This document shows, in pieces, positions 13,274-31,050 of a stretch of 64,000 nt of DNA. Position 1 is the first letter of the stretch; each line of letters starts with the position of its first letter. This stretch comes from Megalobrama amblycephala (taxonomy: Eukaryota; Chordata; Actinopteri; Cypriniformes; Xenocyprididae). Both the position numbers and the translations under genes were made by a program. Below the pieces are notes generated by a model. It worked only from the letters and a program-made list of their open reading frames with translations. It ran no database searches and was not told the origin of the DNA. The DNA is taken from contig NC_063054.1 in assembly GCF_018812025.1 (NCBI RefSeq), forward strand, positions 5,641,582-5,705,581. Reading direction: 5' to 3'.

Positions 13274-14425
13274 GGATGAGCGCACACACAAATCTTCTCA
13301 TAGCACGCGTTATGTTAGTTCTTTTTCGCGTCTTGCTCATGAATGTTTAAATTAGCAAGGCTTAAATGAGTTTAGTTTAAACACATATAGCAACGTGTGC
13401 TGTTCATATCTCACCTGCGCTCGCGCGCTATCAACACCCGGGTGATGACTGCTCATATTCGAGCATACGGCACTCACAGTGAACCAAGTTTACAAAGAGT
13501 GACAGTTTTGTCTACGCTTTTTGATCATCGCTGTTGTAACATTTTGGGAAGCCAGAATGCGTATTTATGATCTGAAACATACATTATCCAAACTCTGTCT
13601 GTCTATTTTACACATTGCTATTTTCAACAAACCATTAGGCCTATAGTTTGATCGTCATTCGAGATGAACCGCGGTGCAACTGCGTGCCGAACCGTAAGTG
13701 GAGAACGGTTTGGTTCGATTTTTTACCGAGAACCGTTGCACCCCTAGTAAAGACATCGTTAAAATAGTCAGTGTGACTACAGTGGTTCAACCTTAATGTT
13801 ATGAAATGACGAGAATCATTTTTGTGCGCAAAAAACCCTGAAAAATACGACTTTCTTCTTTTCCGTGTCAGTCTCCGATGCCGTTCATGTTGTACAGTGC
13901 AGCGCTTCCAGGTTCTCATCAGAACGCCGACTCCTGAGTCATCACCAAACGCATGCGTCAAAAATGGGCACAAAAAGTATTCTCGTCGCCTCATAAAATT
14001 ATAGCGATGTCTTTACAATCTTACTGGGCCTTGAAAGTGGTAATTTTCTTTTGCTGTCTATCGGGGGTCAGAAAGTTCTCAAATTTGATTAAAAATATCT
14101 TCATTTGTGTTCTGAAGATGAATGAAGGTCTTACGGGTGTGGAACGACATGAGGGAGAGTAATTAATGACAGAATTTTAATTTTTGGGTGAACTAACCCT
14201 TTAAATGAACTTGTTTTCTTTCAGTTAGGACAGGTTTTGAACTGGTTGATCGGAGGTCTCATTGAAAAAATTGTTGATAAAAAAGATTTAATCCAATATT
14301 TGGCAATAACAGCACAAATTACTCTTTGTTGTATGCAACCAGGACAACTTTTACTGCACCTCTACAGGTAAAAGTAAAAGTGAGCAGCAGAGGGCCAGTG
14401 ACCGCGGCAGATAAACGAAGCGAGC

Positions 14426-21164
<6,739 letters not shown>

Positions 21165-21790
21165 GTGTCTGTGGGTGGGATTCAGCAGGAGCTGGTCCAG
21201 TCAATGACTGTCAGATATTCCCAACATCACCTTCACTTTCAGTGTATTTATATTTTGAGATGCAAGTGTGGAGGCAAGAGGTATGTTCATGTTGGGAAAT
21301 AAAACTCAAGTCTTATAAGCAAAGCATCACAAATCAAGGACTTCCTAAAATAGATTTTTTTTTTTTCTGATTACTCATCTGAAACTCATCAGAATCAATT
21401 TGTATGTTATTCTGAAATAGTACAGTTGCCTAATTTATCCATTGTACTTTGCAAAAAAAGGTGTTTTTATACGCCCCTTCAGTTTTAAAACTGATCGCAA
21501 TTTAAAAAAAAAAAAAAAAATTCCAGTGCAGGTCTACTTTTTAGTAACATTTTCAAACAAGGTGGGCCTGCATTTGGTGTGGAAATGTTCAGATACTTGT
21601 GATTGATAGATTTTTTGCTTGTTGTCTGTCAGTCTTGTCAATATATGTGCAGTTGTGTAAATGAAGTGATTGCAAAATATTTAAATTTGAGTCAGTGAAT
21701 GTAACTATAGAATTTAATTGTGTTGCACTATAAAAACATTGTTTTCATTTTATTGTGCTGAAAAAAAATAAAGAGCTTGTGATTCTAAGA
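21165..21790 (+). other. rd3: rd3 3' untranslated region
   Basis: The sequence after the TGA is AT-rich, with an AATAAA signal at 21768-21773 preceded by an A-run. No other gene is visible. The end point is inferred from this signal. Confidence 0.6.
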
Positions 21791-22273
21791 TACAGTGACA
21801 TGGTACACTACATTTTTTAACAAATGCCTATTTTATCTTATACACCTTTCTGATTATTGTTAAAGTCAATTATACCTTTCATGTTCTTTCTATAGAGTAC
21901 AAGACCAACCTTTCCATACTCAAAGGAATATTGCATATGAAACTGCAATTGGAGTTAGGAGGCCATGCACTTCTAAAAGTTTAAAAATGTAATGGCTTTT
22001 CTTACACATTTAAAATTGACAGGCTCTCTCTTCCCAGAACATGGACCAAAAATATTGATTTATAATATTTTAGCATATCCAAATTTTGACTAACAAAGGT
22101 GCTAAAGACGTTTAGTTATTATTATTTTTTTTTAAAAAGGGACATTTGACCTAATGCCCTGTTTCAATAGCAAATATATTAGCAATTACACAGTAGGCTA
22201 AATAAAATATCAATGAATTTGAATTTTATGGGGTTTTAAATGCATTGTTATGGGAGCTGTCCAGTAGCTGAAC

Positions 22274-22437
22274 TGGTAACACTTTATTTTGATGGTCCCC
22301 CAACATTCTACTGACTATAAGTAACTTATTCTACATATCCTAACAGTCTACTAATACTCTGAGAGTTAGTTGACATGTAGATGCAACATTACTTATATAT
22401 TTAACAGAATGTCTAAAGGGGACCATCAAAAAGTGTA
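22274..22437. mobile_element. MITE, GGTAACACTTTATTTTGATGG ends
   Basis: The left GTAACACTTTATTTTGATGG and the right GGACCATCAAAAAGTGTA are inverted ends of a short AT-rich element. It shares the GTAACACTTTATTTT start with the next element. Confidence 0.65.
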
Positions 22438-22548
22438 GAACTAAAGTCAAAACTTTCACAAATATCTTCAGGAATTGATCCTCCAAACATGACAATACTG
22501 ATAAAATACTAGGTAATAAACCATTTACTATACTATAACAAAAATTGT

Positions 22549-22761
22549 TGGTAACACTTTATTTTACAGTGCCGTAGTTACATGATACTACATGTACTTA
22601 CTATAGTAATAACAGTAAATTATGCATAATTACAAGTAACTAACCCTCAACCTAACCCTAAGTGTAACTCTATAGTAAGTACATGTAGTTAATTAATAGT
22701 ACTCAGTACTTATTTGAGTAATTACAATGTAACTACAGCACTGTAAAATAAAGCGTAACCA
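22549..22761. mobile_element. MITE, ACAGTGCCGTAGTTACATG ends
   Basis: The inverted ends GGTAACACTTTATTTTACAG and CTGTAAAATAAAGCGTAACC enclose CTAACCCT-type sequence and mirrored GTACTTACTATAG words. A second copy is at 36512-36748 in intron 1 of rhag. Confidence 0.75.
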
Positions 22762-23703
22762 AATTGTTTGCTATTTTGCAAAGATACTAATGAATATTAC
22801 AATATAGCTAAAGTCTGGAGAAATAAGGAGCTCGTCTGCCAACAACGAAGTGTGTGGAAAATAGTGCTGGTTAATGTATAGTAATTCATGCGGCAATAAA
22901 GCCTGGGCGAAATAAGTGTATCTTCAAACACTTCCGGAAACCATGCCACTCTAACACATTTCTAACAAATGCTGATGATGTATGTGGCATCAAAACCTTT
23001 TTGAGCGACTAAAATAAAGGACACAATTTATTTAACAATAACCTATTGTCATGAGAATGGTCAGATGCACATGACTCACAATGGCAGATCAGAAGCTGTT
23101 TTCAACTACCTGCTGGTGGTGCCTTTGCATTCGGCTCACCACAGTAAATACACCAATTTTTAGGGGATAACAAGAAAAACACTATTGGAACAACAACACT
23201 ACAATGTTGCTTCATATTTGAATTGTTAAAAAAAAAAAAGGTGAAGCTTCAATTTGAGACATAATATACAACCTTCATCACCCTGGTGAATCAGTCCAAA
23301 CTGTTCATATATTAATCACATAACATTTTCTGCATCTCTCAGAACATTTCCTTACAACTCTGACTTTCGACTGATTCAGTTATTTACTTGAGCTTTGCAT
23401 TTAAAAATGAGAATACAAGAATACTTATTTTCTTTACAATTTCAGTAACATGTAACAATGTCACATCCAAGCTACAGTTCTCATAGGGTACAGTTAATCA
23501 GACATAAAACATAAGTACTGCAGGACACAGCCTGGAATTAAAAAAAGGACAACAATTATCTACATAAAGAATTTATGGTAAGGAATTGTCAATGTATAAC
23601 ATCAGGCAACAACATTAATAGTTGAAGATGGTCTTTCCCTGAGTGGTGGTCAGGTGATAATGCAAAAAAAAAAAAGGTTCTGGAGTTCCAGGTCTGGACT
23701 GAA
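22762..23703. other. Intergenic and probable 3' UTR of the Ser/Lys-rich gene
   Basis: It lies downstream of the stop codon at 23704 on the minus strand. A minus-strand AATAAA occurs at 23027-23032, a possible polyadenylation signal. No ORF of interest was seen. Confidence 0.4.
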
Positions 23704-23754
23704 TCAGAAGGTGGAGTTTAAGAACTCCAGCAGTTCAGCTCTGTTTTTGTCCCT
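23704..23754 (-). CDS. Ser/Lys-rich gene, last exon
   Basis: Acceptor TTTAAAACAG, 51 bases ending in TGA. Encodes RDKNRAELLEFLNSTF. Confidence 0.82.
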   Translation of the reverse strand, partial: RDKNRAELLEFLNSTF

Positions 23755-25706
23755 CTGTTTTAAAGAAAAGAAACAAGTGGATGACAGATCTGCGCACAAC
23801 CGTTAACCTATAGTCCGTTTGATTTAAATTCTAACACTGTTTTAATTGCATATGCCCTGGACGGGAAATATTTAAATGAGGAATATTGTGATGTGTATGA
23901 ATCCTGGAAGAAAACTCAATACTACAACGGAGTTCAGAAACAGTGCTTACTAATATAGAGAATAACTCCCTTTGAAGAGTGACTTTGTAACTTTCTTCAT
24001 GTTCAAAACAGCAACATTACAGAAAGATGAAAATGTAAAAGAGCATAATAGGTTCTCTTAAAGATCAAATGTTTAAACATGTCTTTCTTTCATCATGTGT
24101 AATCTGCACAACAACAACAACAAAAACTCACCTGCTTGTCCTTCTTTGATTTTTTCACTTTCATTTTAATCTTTTTCCCTGATATCATACTGTACTTGCC
24201 ACTTTTCTTCTTTTCCTTAAGATACTGGAGATGGCAGAAATCGTTACATCACTTTGCAAAACTTACAGAAAAAAAAAAAAAACTGAAAATATTAAATTAA
24301 ATAAAAAGATATAAAAGCAAAGAGACTAAAGCACATTGCTAAAATATGATGTCCATATGAGGTTGAGTCATGTTAAAAAAAAAAAAAAGTACCTTTGAAA
24401 TTTGAACAGGTCCAGAGCTGTCGTCCTGCCCTTTGTGTCCCTTTTCCTTCTTTCGCTTGTGTATCTTCTCTTTTTTTCCTTTCTTTAATAATAATAGTAA
24501 TAACAGATAAATAAAAACATTGTAAACCAACATTTACTTAACGAACAAACATGCCGTTCCTTCTAAAAAGAGGCAATAAACTAGCTTTCCAAAGAACACC
24601 CTTTTTTTCTCTTTTTTTTTTTTTTTGTGGAGTTTGACAGTCCCTGGTCATTAACTGACAATGTATGTCGAGCTGCGTAAAAATGACATAAAATGCTTGC
24701 TTTTGTGTCCTACAGAAAAAAATAACAGTATACAGGTTTGTAACAATGAGGATGTATAAATGTTAATAAATTATAGCAGAATTTAACTGTCCCTTAATAC
24801 TTGCTCTTGATTGAGTTACACAAATTTACAGATGCAACTATACCTTTTTGCCATGTCTCTCTTTCCTTTTCTTTGAAGATTTTCTTTGCTTTTTGCAAGA
24901 ATCTGGCAGCAGAAGCACAAAACACATCAATTTCCTTTTAATTAAGTTTTACACCTGCAAAAATTCTTCCTATGGACCATACACTTGGGTGTAAAGCAAG
25001 ACTTTTGCTGACTTTTTGCAATACTAATTGCTGTTTTTTTAATGAGTAAATAATACAACATTTAATATAGCATTTTGAATTTAACTTACCTGAGTTACTG
25101 GAGCTGGAGTTACTATGTGATGATGAACTGCTGGATGAAGACCGTGAAGAAGAGGATGATGATGAGGACGAGGAGGAAGATGAAGAACTGGAAGATGATG
25201 AGGATGATCTGCTTCGGCTCCTTGCCCGCTTCCGGTTCTCTCTTCCTGTTAACACATTTATAACACTGTAGCTGTAAGCAAAATGAGTCCTGCAAAATGT
25301 TCCCTTGTCTAGAGTAACTCACCACTGCTGTGAGACCTCCTTCTGTTTTTTGTACTTGACTCACTTCTCTCCATGCTGTCCACTTTGGCAGACTGAAAAG
25401 GAACAAATAAAACACAATAATAAAAGTGAACATTCAGATCATTTCAAAACATGGACTGTGAATCGCAGACTCAGACTATATGATGCTCAGAAATGCTGTC
25501 AAGTTCAGTCCTGACTAGAATTCACACAAGTTCTATTCACACTAGAAACTAGTCATTATACAACCGTTTACTTTACAAATCATTTACACATTATCTATAT
25601 AATAAAGCTTAGAAACAACCGTTTGTAAACCTAAACCAGAGAATTACAGCTTTATCTGAAGGTTAAACGAGACGTTTTTAATGTAAGCAGTTCAACAGTT
25701 TACCAT
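23704..25706 (-). CDS. Small Ser/Arg- and Lys-rich protein, unrecognised family
   Basis: Seven minus-strand exons join in frame with good GT/AG sites to give about 170 residues: ATG at 25706-25704, then 25392-25323, 25245-25090, 24902-24844, 24482-24393, 24215-24132 and 23754-23704. The start MSAKVDSMERSESS leads into RKRARSRSR and a run of about 21 serines, then R and eight more serines. Next come lysine-rich segments (KKQRKSSKKRKERHGKK, KGKKEKIHKRKKEKGHKG), a more ordered KSGKYSMISGKKIKMKVKK, and the end NRAELLEFLNSTF. The charge pattern suggests a nuclear or RNA-associated protein, but that is inference. I do not recognise the family; the C-terminal two exons look the most conserved and would be the best search query. 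Seven correctly phased exons argue strongly for a real gene despite the low complexity. Confidence 0.82.
24132..24215 (-). CDS. Ser/Lys-rich gene, exon 6
   Basis: Acceptor ATCTTAAG, 84 bases, donor CAG|GTGAGT. Encodes EKKKSGKYSMISGKK and the following KVKKSKKDKQ. Confidence 0.8.
24393..24482 (-). CDS. Ser/Lys-rich gene, exon 5
   Basis: Acceptor TTATTAAAG, 90 bases, donor AAAG|GTACTT. Encodes a lysine-rich segment and GQDDSSGPVQISK. Confidence 0.75.
24844..24902 (-). CDS. Ser/Lys-rich gene, exon 4
   Basis: Acceptor CTGCTGCCAG, 59 bases, donor AAG|GTATAG. Encodes DSCKKQRKSSKKRKERHGKK. Confidence 0.78.
25090..25245 (-). CDS. Ser/Lys-rich gene, exon 3 (serine run)
   Basis: Acceptor GTTAACAG, 156 bases, donor CAG|GTAAGT. 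Encodes GRENRKRARSRSR, the serine tract, then HSNSSSSNS. The serine codons are mixed TCN and AGY, so this is not a simple triplet expansion. Confidence 0.85.
25323..25392 (-). CDS. Ser/Lys-rich gene, exon 2
   Basis: Acceptor CCTTTTCAG, 70 bases, donor G|GTGAGT. Encodes SAKVDSMERSESSTKNRR and continues into SHSSG. Confidence 0.8.
25704..25706 (-). CDS. Ser/Lys-rich gene, exon 1 (start codon only)
   Basis: The minus strand reads CACAAACATG|GTAAAC, so the ATG is the last codon of an otherwise untranslated exon. The start could instead be the ATG seven codons further on (MERSESS) in exon 2 if this donor is not used. Confidence 0.55.
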
Positions 25707-26834
25707 GTTTGTGTTAAACTATCCTCAAAATGCGGTCTTTTCGCCTTCAACAAAAACAAAAAAAATTAGAGGAACAGCACGATATGAATATAATTCGTGC
25801 TTAAAATAAACTACGGTGAACATAAATGCCTCTTTTTCATTTCTGTGATCAGTGCGTGAACATCAGTAAGATAAACACTACTGCGCGGCCATCTTATTTT
25901 ACGTCATACAAACTAAATTATCCGGGTACTGCTTTTCGGCGCAGGCGCGTGACCCAAACGAGGATAAAATTAAACCACTTATCGTTGCACGGTGTATATA
26001 CAATTAATTTGCTAATAAAGTTTATCTCTATCATTATTCATTAATTTAAAAAAAATCCAGTCTTTTTCCCCCCAGTTTTTGAAGCCGCGCGAAGACGACG
26101 TTATCAAGTGACAACTGTTACTTTTCTAAGCGCTGGTGAGGCTGGGCCAATTACAGGCATTATACCGATCATTAAATGGCAATTTAACAAACAATAATAT
26201 GTATATATTGCTCTAGCTAGCAGAATTCAAATTTATATATTATATAAATATATATTATATAATATATATTTTAGTTTACAAAACTTTTTTAAGAGGCAAA
26301 ACACTGACATTTAAACGCGTTTTAATGGAGGATTCGGCTTTTTGGGCCGTCATGCGCCCTATGTTCTTGGAAAAATGGAGAATGTGTACGTGGAGGGATT
26401 GGTACTGCCAGATAAGATGCTACCAATTTTTACATCTCTTTTATTGAAATGTTACTACATTTTAATAGACAGTTTATTCTGGTAAGATACGTGTGTGATG
26501 TAAATTATCTTGTTATTCTGCATTTTGCCACACAAGCGTAACATAAACTCTCTTATCTGTCTGTTACTTAACAGTCAAACAGCTTTTTTTCTTTGCTTAT
26601 ATCTAAATCAACTGTACCATTTGTGTATAGATTATTAAAGTAATTAATTTTTCATTGTTTTTTAATAGGCATATACAATTGAAAAATGCAAAAATATAAT
26701 GTAGGAGGGTATATTTCCACTGTAATATATGTCCTCTCCTACAGGTGGCGCCCACGACTAAATGAAAACAAATTGTTGACTTTTTTTTCACTATCTTATT
26801 GCAATTGGTTAGCTTTCACATATTTGTGTTTTTT
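25707..26834. other. Intergenic; likely promoter of the Ser/Lys-rich gene
   Basis: The gene starts leftward from about 25.7 kb. A local rise in CpG at 25840-26140 (GCGCGG, CGGCGCAGGCGCGTGAC, CCGCGCGAAGACGACG) fits a housekeeping-type promoter. At 26222-26275 lies a TATAT-rich near-palindrome. No coding exon was found on the plus strand. Confidence 0.4.
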
Positions 26835-26965
26835 TCAGGATACAATAGTTTTACACACTTAATATATCACTGCATAAAGGGTTGTTACTGATCACAATAA
26901 TAAGCAACAATTATTGTTGCAAGAAAGTTGAAGGATCTATTTCTATCGGAGGTGGCATTGATTAA
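26835..26965 (+). repeat. Direct duplication, copy A
   Basis: About 130 bp beginning TTTTCAGGATACAATAGTTT and containing GGGTTGTTACTGATCACAAT and GAAAGTTGAAGGATCT. It matches 27939-28065 in the same orientation with small differences. Copy spacing is about 1.1 kb. Confidence 0.8.
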
Positions 26966-27544
26966 GCATTTTGTTTCGCCAACCCGGAAGTTAGCCTCAC
27001 CCTGGTTCTCTAGACAAAAAGGTTTTGGCCTACAAAAATAAGTCTTGCTAAAATGTCAACTAAAAAATGTAGTGAAAATGTAAAATCTAAAAATATCTTA
27101 AAACCTTTTTACTATAGCCTTCACAATCTCTGTTATCATACTCACATCACACAGCTCAGCCTTAAATATAATTATATTGACAAAAATGATTTCAGATATG
27201 CTGATTTTATAAATGACTGTAAAAGTTTAATACATTCACATACTTTTCAAATACAATGAATTGATGAGGTCTGGTAGTGAGGCATGTGGGAACACATACA
27301 TTCAAAGACAAAAATTGAATCAGTAAGTCAGCTTGCATAGAGTTTTTTTTCCATATCCTCTTTATCATTAAAAAGATGGCATTTGGAAGTCTTACTGAGT
27401 GCAAGCAGTGACTATCCGATCACGTCTGCTTATTTGTACTACTAGCTGAAAGTTCAAGCAACATAAAAGAGCTTTTGTAATAGTATTGAATGACATCATA
27501 GTTTTACAATAATCCTGACAAAAAGATGAAATATATATAATGTA

Positions 27545-27868
27545 CAGTGGCCCCAAAATGTATTTGGACACTACACTGCAGACAAATGATGCTAGAACTT
27601 TTCCTCAGAATTAACTTCACATTTCTTAGCAATTTATGCCATTAATTTTAATCATTGGTCCGAGTGTCCTTTAGTCCTTTGGATACTTTCTTCACAACCA
27701 GAAAGTGTTGTAGTGTAAATCTTGTTGTTTCATATTTTTAAACCAAGAAAACTGGAAAAGTGTGCTTGGTTATGTTTGTTTTAAATACATGCCACTTTAA
27801 TTGATATTTCATGATGTTTTATATACAACTTTTTCTGTGAGATTTTAAATACTTTTTTGGGGCCACTG
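27545..27868. mobile_element. Tc1/mariner-type MITE (CAGTGGCCCC ends)
   Basis: The inverted ends CAGTGGCCCCAAAATGTA and TTTTTTGGGGCCACTG enclose 324 bp. A TA precedes the left end. It lies between the two copies of the duplicated block. Confidence 0.8.
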
Positions 27869-27938
27869 TTTGCCTGAGTTCATATTAAATGATTAGAAAT
27901 TGTGTAGAAAATATAAAAGTCAACAATATGTTTGTTAG

Positions 27939-28065
27939 TTTTTCAGGATACAATAGTTTTAAATACTTATATCATTGCGTAAGAAGGGTTGTTACTGATC
28001 ACAATAATAAGCAATTATAATTGTTGAAAGAAAGTTAAAGGATCTCTCTTTGGATGTGGACTAAT
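27939..28065 (+). repeat. Direct duplication, copy B
   Basis: Begins TTTTTCAGGATACAATAGTT and shares GGGTTGTTACTGATCACAAT, AATAATAAGCAA and AAGGATCT with the copy at 26835-26965. Confidence 0.8.
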
Positions 28066-28615
28066 TGGCATGATTGTAAAAAAATATATGAAAGCATTGG
28101 TCAAAATACAAAATGGGTCTGTAGAAATAATAATAACTAAAAAAAAAAAAGCTTATTCAAAGCAAAATGATCTACTTTGATAAAAGGCACTTAAGGAAGA
28201 AGTCTCACATTGGCTCAGATTTTTTGGCATGTTACAGTGAGCAACTAGTCAGTCAATGTCTGCTAAGTGCATTTCAGCAGATGACAACAATAACTGACCC
28301 GTACTTTGAGTTAACTCAGTAACTTTTTGGTAATATACTTTTAACCATCTTACATTTCATTATATAATGCCAACTCTTAGAAGGTTTTAGAGACCATTAT
28401 CAGTGTAATAATATAAATTGCATGTTTTTAAATTTTAGCTACATGAATTTAAGAAAAGCACCCCTCACAAAAGAATACATGACATCTCTTCTAGCTTATG
28501 GTGAGTTCTGTGTTGAAGATTTTAGTAAGTGGTGTAGATGCTGATGGCTGTAAAGCCCCTGAGGTGCTTATTGGACCACGTCTCTTGTTTTGTGAAGTTG
28601 GTTTGAAGCAGAGCT
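28066..28615 (-). other. Probable rhag 3' UTR and flank
   Basis: The sequence downstream of the rhag stop is AT-rich. I could not find a canonical AATAAA on the minus strand close to the stop. No other gene was seen. Confidence 0.4.
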
Positions 28616-28690
28616 TTAAGCCTCTGCTTTGTTCTGGGAATAATCGCCGTGAGCCAAACGCTCTTCGGTTTCTTCCTCTTCCTCAGGTAC
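28616..28690 (-). CDS. rhag: rhag exon 10 (coding part)
   Basis: Acceptor GATATGCAG, 75 bases to the stop TAA at 28616-28618. Encodes a cytoplasmic tail of 24 residues with [20 protein letters not shown]. Confidence 0.92.
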   Translation of the reverse strand, partial: VPEEEEETEERLAHGDYSQNKAEA

Positions 28691-31003
28691 CTGCATATCA
28701 AAAGCATCCACAATTACCAAACATATAAGCTATAAGGCATTTCATGAACGTTAAAAAAAAGTTGTGACAGTGTATTATCGCTCTTTTGTTTTAACGTACC
28801 TCCCAGAAGATTGAGTCATCGAAGCAGTTTTGGTCAGGTGGCTGTCCCCAAAATGGAATCTTCATAATCAGACCTGCAGGAGGTAATAAAAAATGTTATA
28901 CTTTGTGTTTTAGGTCCCACTTTATATTAAGTGGCCTTAACTACTATGTACTTACATCAAAAAATAAGTACAATGTACTTATTGGGTTCATATTGAATTG
29001 CAAAACACTTTTTCTGCTATTGAGGTGGGGTACGGGTAAGGTTAGGGAAAGCTTTGGTGGTATGGGTAGGTTTAAGGGTAGGGGTAAGGGGTAAGGGATG
29101 GGTCAACAGTGTAATTATAAATGTAATTACAGAAATTAATTACAGATGTAATTACATGCAGGTGTTTTTAAAATATAAGTACAATGTAAAAACTTGTATG
29201 TACACAATAAGTGCATTGTATCAAATGATTAATTTAAATGTAAGTACATAGTAGTTAAGGCCACTTAATATAAAGTGGGTCCGTGTTTTATTATACCTTT
29301 TTTTTTTTTTGCAATGTAATAAGGTAATGTTCAGTGGCTCATTGACAAATAAATACAATGTCTTGCAGATTTTATGGTGCTTTTATTAGTACCTACCTGT
29401 GATCAACCCACCCACCAAAGCAAACCCCAGAGAAGATGCCAAACCTGCTGCCTGATAAGCTGCTGAAACACTGGGATAAACAAACACATAGATATTGAAA
29501 CCATTTGTTGCCATACTGATAATAACAAAAGTTCAAAAACAAAATTTAAAGAGCTGGCAGCTACTCTTCTTTCTTATTCAGCGCTGCCGCCACAATGCCG
29601 GCAAGACCCCCTAGGATGCCCGGCATGCCGTGAAGGTTATGCACGCCACAGGTGTCTTGGATTCCGAGTTTGGAGGCGAGTATGGGCTGAGGAGACAAAA
29701 AAAGATGGATTAATATGCGATTGATTTATGATATAGGCTATTAGAGAGTGGGATGTGAAAGAAAATCATACAGTAAGGAACTTAAATCCAACAGTGGAGA
29801 TAATGCCTGCAGTGATTCCGATCATCATTGCTCCGAATGGTTGGATGTCCATGTCGGCGCAGGTACCAACAGCTACACCTCCAGCCAGCGTGGCGTTCTG
29901 GATGTGAACCTATGCAACAGAATACAACAGGCTAAGTCATAAGGCTCATGGGCTACTAAATGTGAGATCTGGTAAAATAACAAGAGACTGGTATGACCCA
30001 CCATGTCAAGTTTCCCCTTCTTCTCCACCAGACTGGAGGTAGCGTAGGCAGCAAGAGCACAAGCAGCCAGAGAGAAATATGTGTTGATAACAGCTCTTAG
30101 CTGAGCATCACCAGGATTAGCAATAGCAGAATTAAAGCTGGGCCAAAACATCCACAGGTAAACTGTGCCTACAGACACAGAAAGAGTGGAATGGTGAATG
30201 TCCCTAAAGACACAATGCTTGATGAATTAAATGGTAGTTAGTATGCATTGTGTTGGTATGCTTACCAAATCAAAAATTGCAAAACATTCCATGGAGACTG
30301 CCCTGCACTTTATTTATTTGATTTGACACAAATATGTTGTGAGCTAAAGAAGTACAGTCCGTTCAATATAAATAAGTCCCATATTCAGTAAGTTGACTTG
30401 GTTAGTTACTCTGATTAAAGAGTGGACTAAGCTGTTTTATAGCTGACTCGAAGGTCTACACATACCGATCATTGCAAACAAGTCTGAGTTATAGACTGAT
30501 CCATCATTCTCATGGCCGTTCCGAAGACCAGGGCGATAAAGAACACGAGCAACAGCTAATCCAAAGTAAGCCCCAAAAGCATGGATGGTCATTGAGGCAC
30601 CAACATCAGAAACCTGTTAAGAAACGAGACAAGATCAGTGCTCAATTAAAATAAATCTGATATACAGTACTGTGCAAAAGTCTTAGGGCACAATATGTTG
30701 TTTCAGCAATGGTATAATGACCATATGTTATCTCAGTCTCTTTATTATATAACCAGAATATACAGGAAATTTGTATGCAGTATTAAAACCCCCCAGAAAA
30801 AAAGGCTTCTAGAGGCCAGTATTTAGTGGTCTCCCCTTAAACTTGAGCAATAGCAGGAACCGGCTCTCGTAAAGACTGTAAGGCCAAGAAAACTTTCAAA
30901 ATCTGATGAGAAGTTTCTCAGGTTTTCTTCTTTTGGGAAATGGAAGAAGTCCAGGAGATCACACTAAATACTGATTTATTTTATTATACAAATTTTATTT
31001 TAT

Positions 31004-31050
<47 letters not shown>

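Larger units (their letters stand above)
11710..13745. mobile_element. hAT-type element nested in MITE, 8-bp TSD
   Basis: The ends TAGGGGTGCAACAGTTC and GAACCGTTGCACCCCT are inverted repeats. The 8-bp AGTAAAGA is present on both sides (11702-11709 and 13746-13753) and lies within outer-element sequence. GGTTTCGGTACGG near the left end and TTTACCGAGAACC near the right end belong to the same arms. No transposase frame survives. Once the nested segment 12366-13273 is removed, the element is about 1.1 kb. Confidence 0.85.
11526..14200. mobile_element. TTAA-type MITE split by nested insertions
   Basis: The left end AGGGTTAGTTCA at 11527 and the right end TTTTTGGGTGAACTAACCCT before TTAA (14201-14204) match the family at 4907-6234 and 61888-62681. 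The arms GGCCCAGAAAGGTAGTAAAGA (11690-11709) and ACTGGGCCTTGAAAGTGG (14024-14041) belong to this outer element. Its middle is interrupted by a hAT-type element with a duplicated AGTAAAGA, and that in turn by two further insertions. Confidence 0.75.

Noticed and set aside
13641..13994. 117-codon minus-strand frame
   Set aside because: It spans the junction between the hAT end and the outer MITE, so it cannot be an ancestral gene.
25075..25263. Met-rich plus-strand frame
   Set aside because: It is the antisense of the serine-tract exon.
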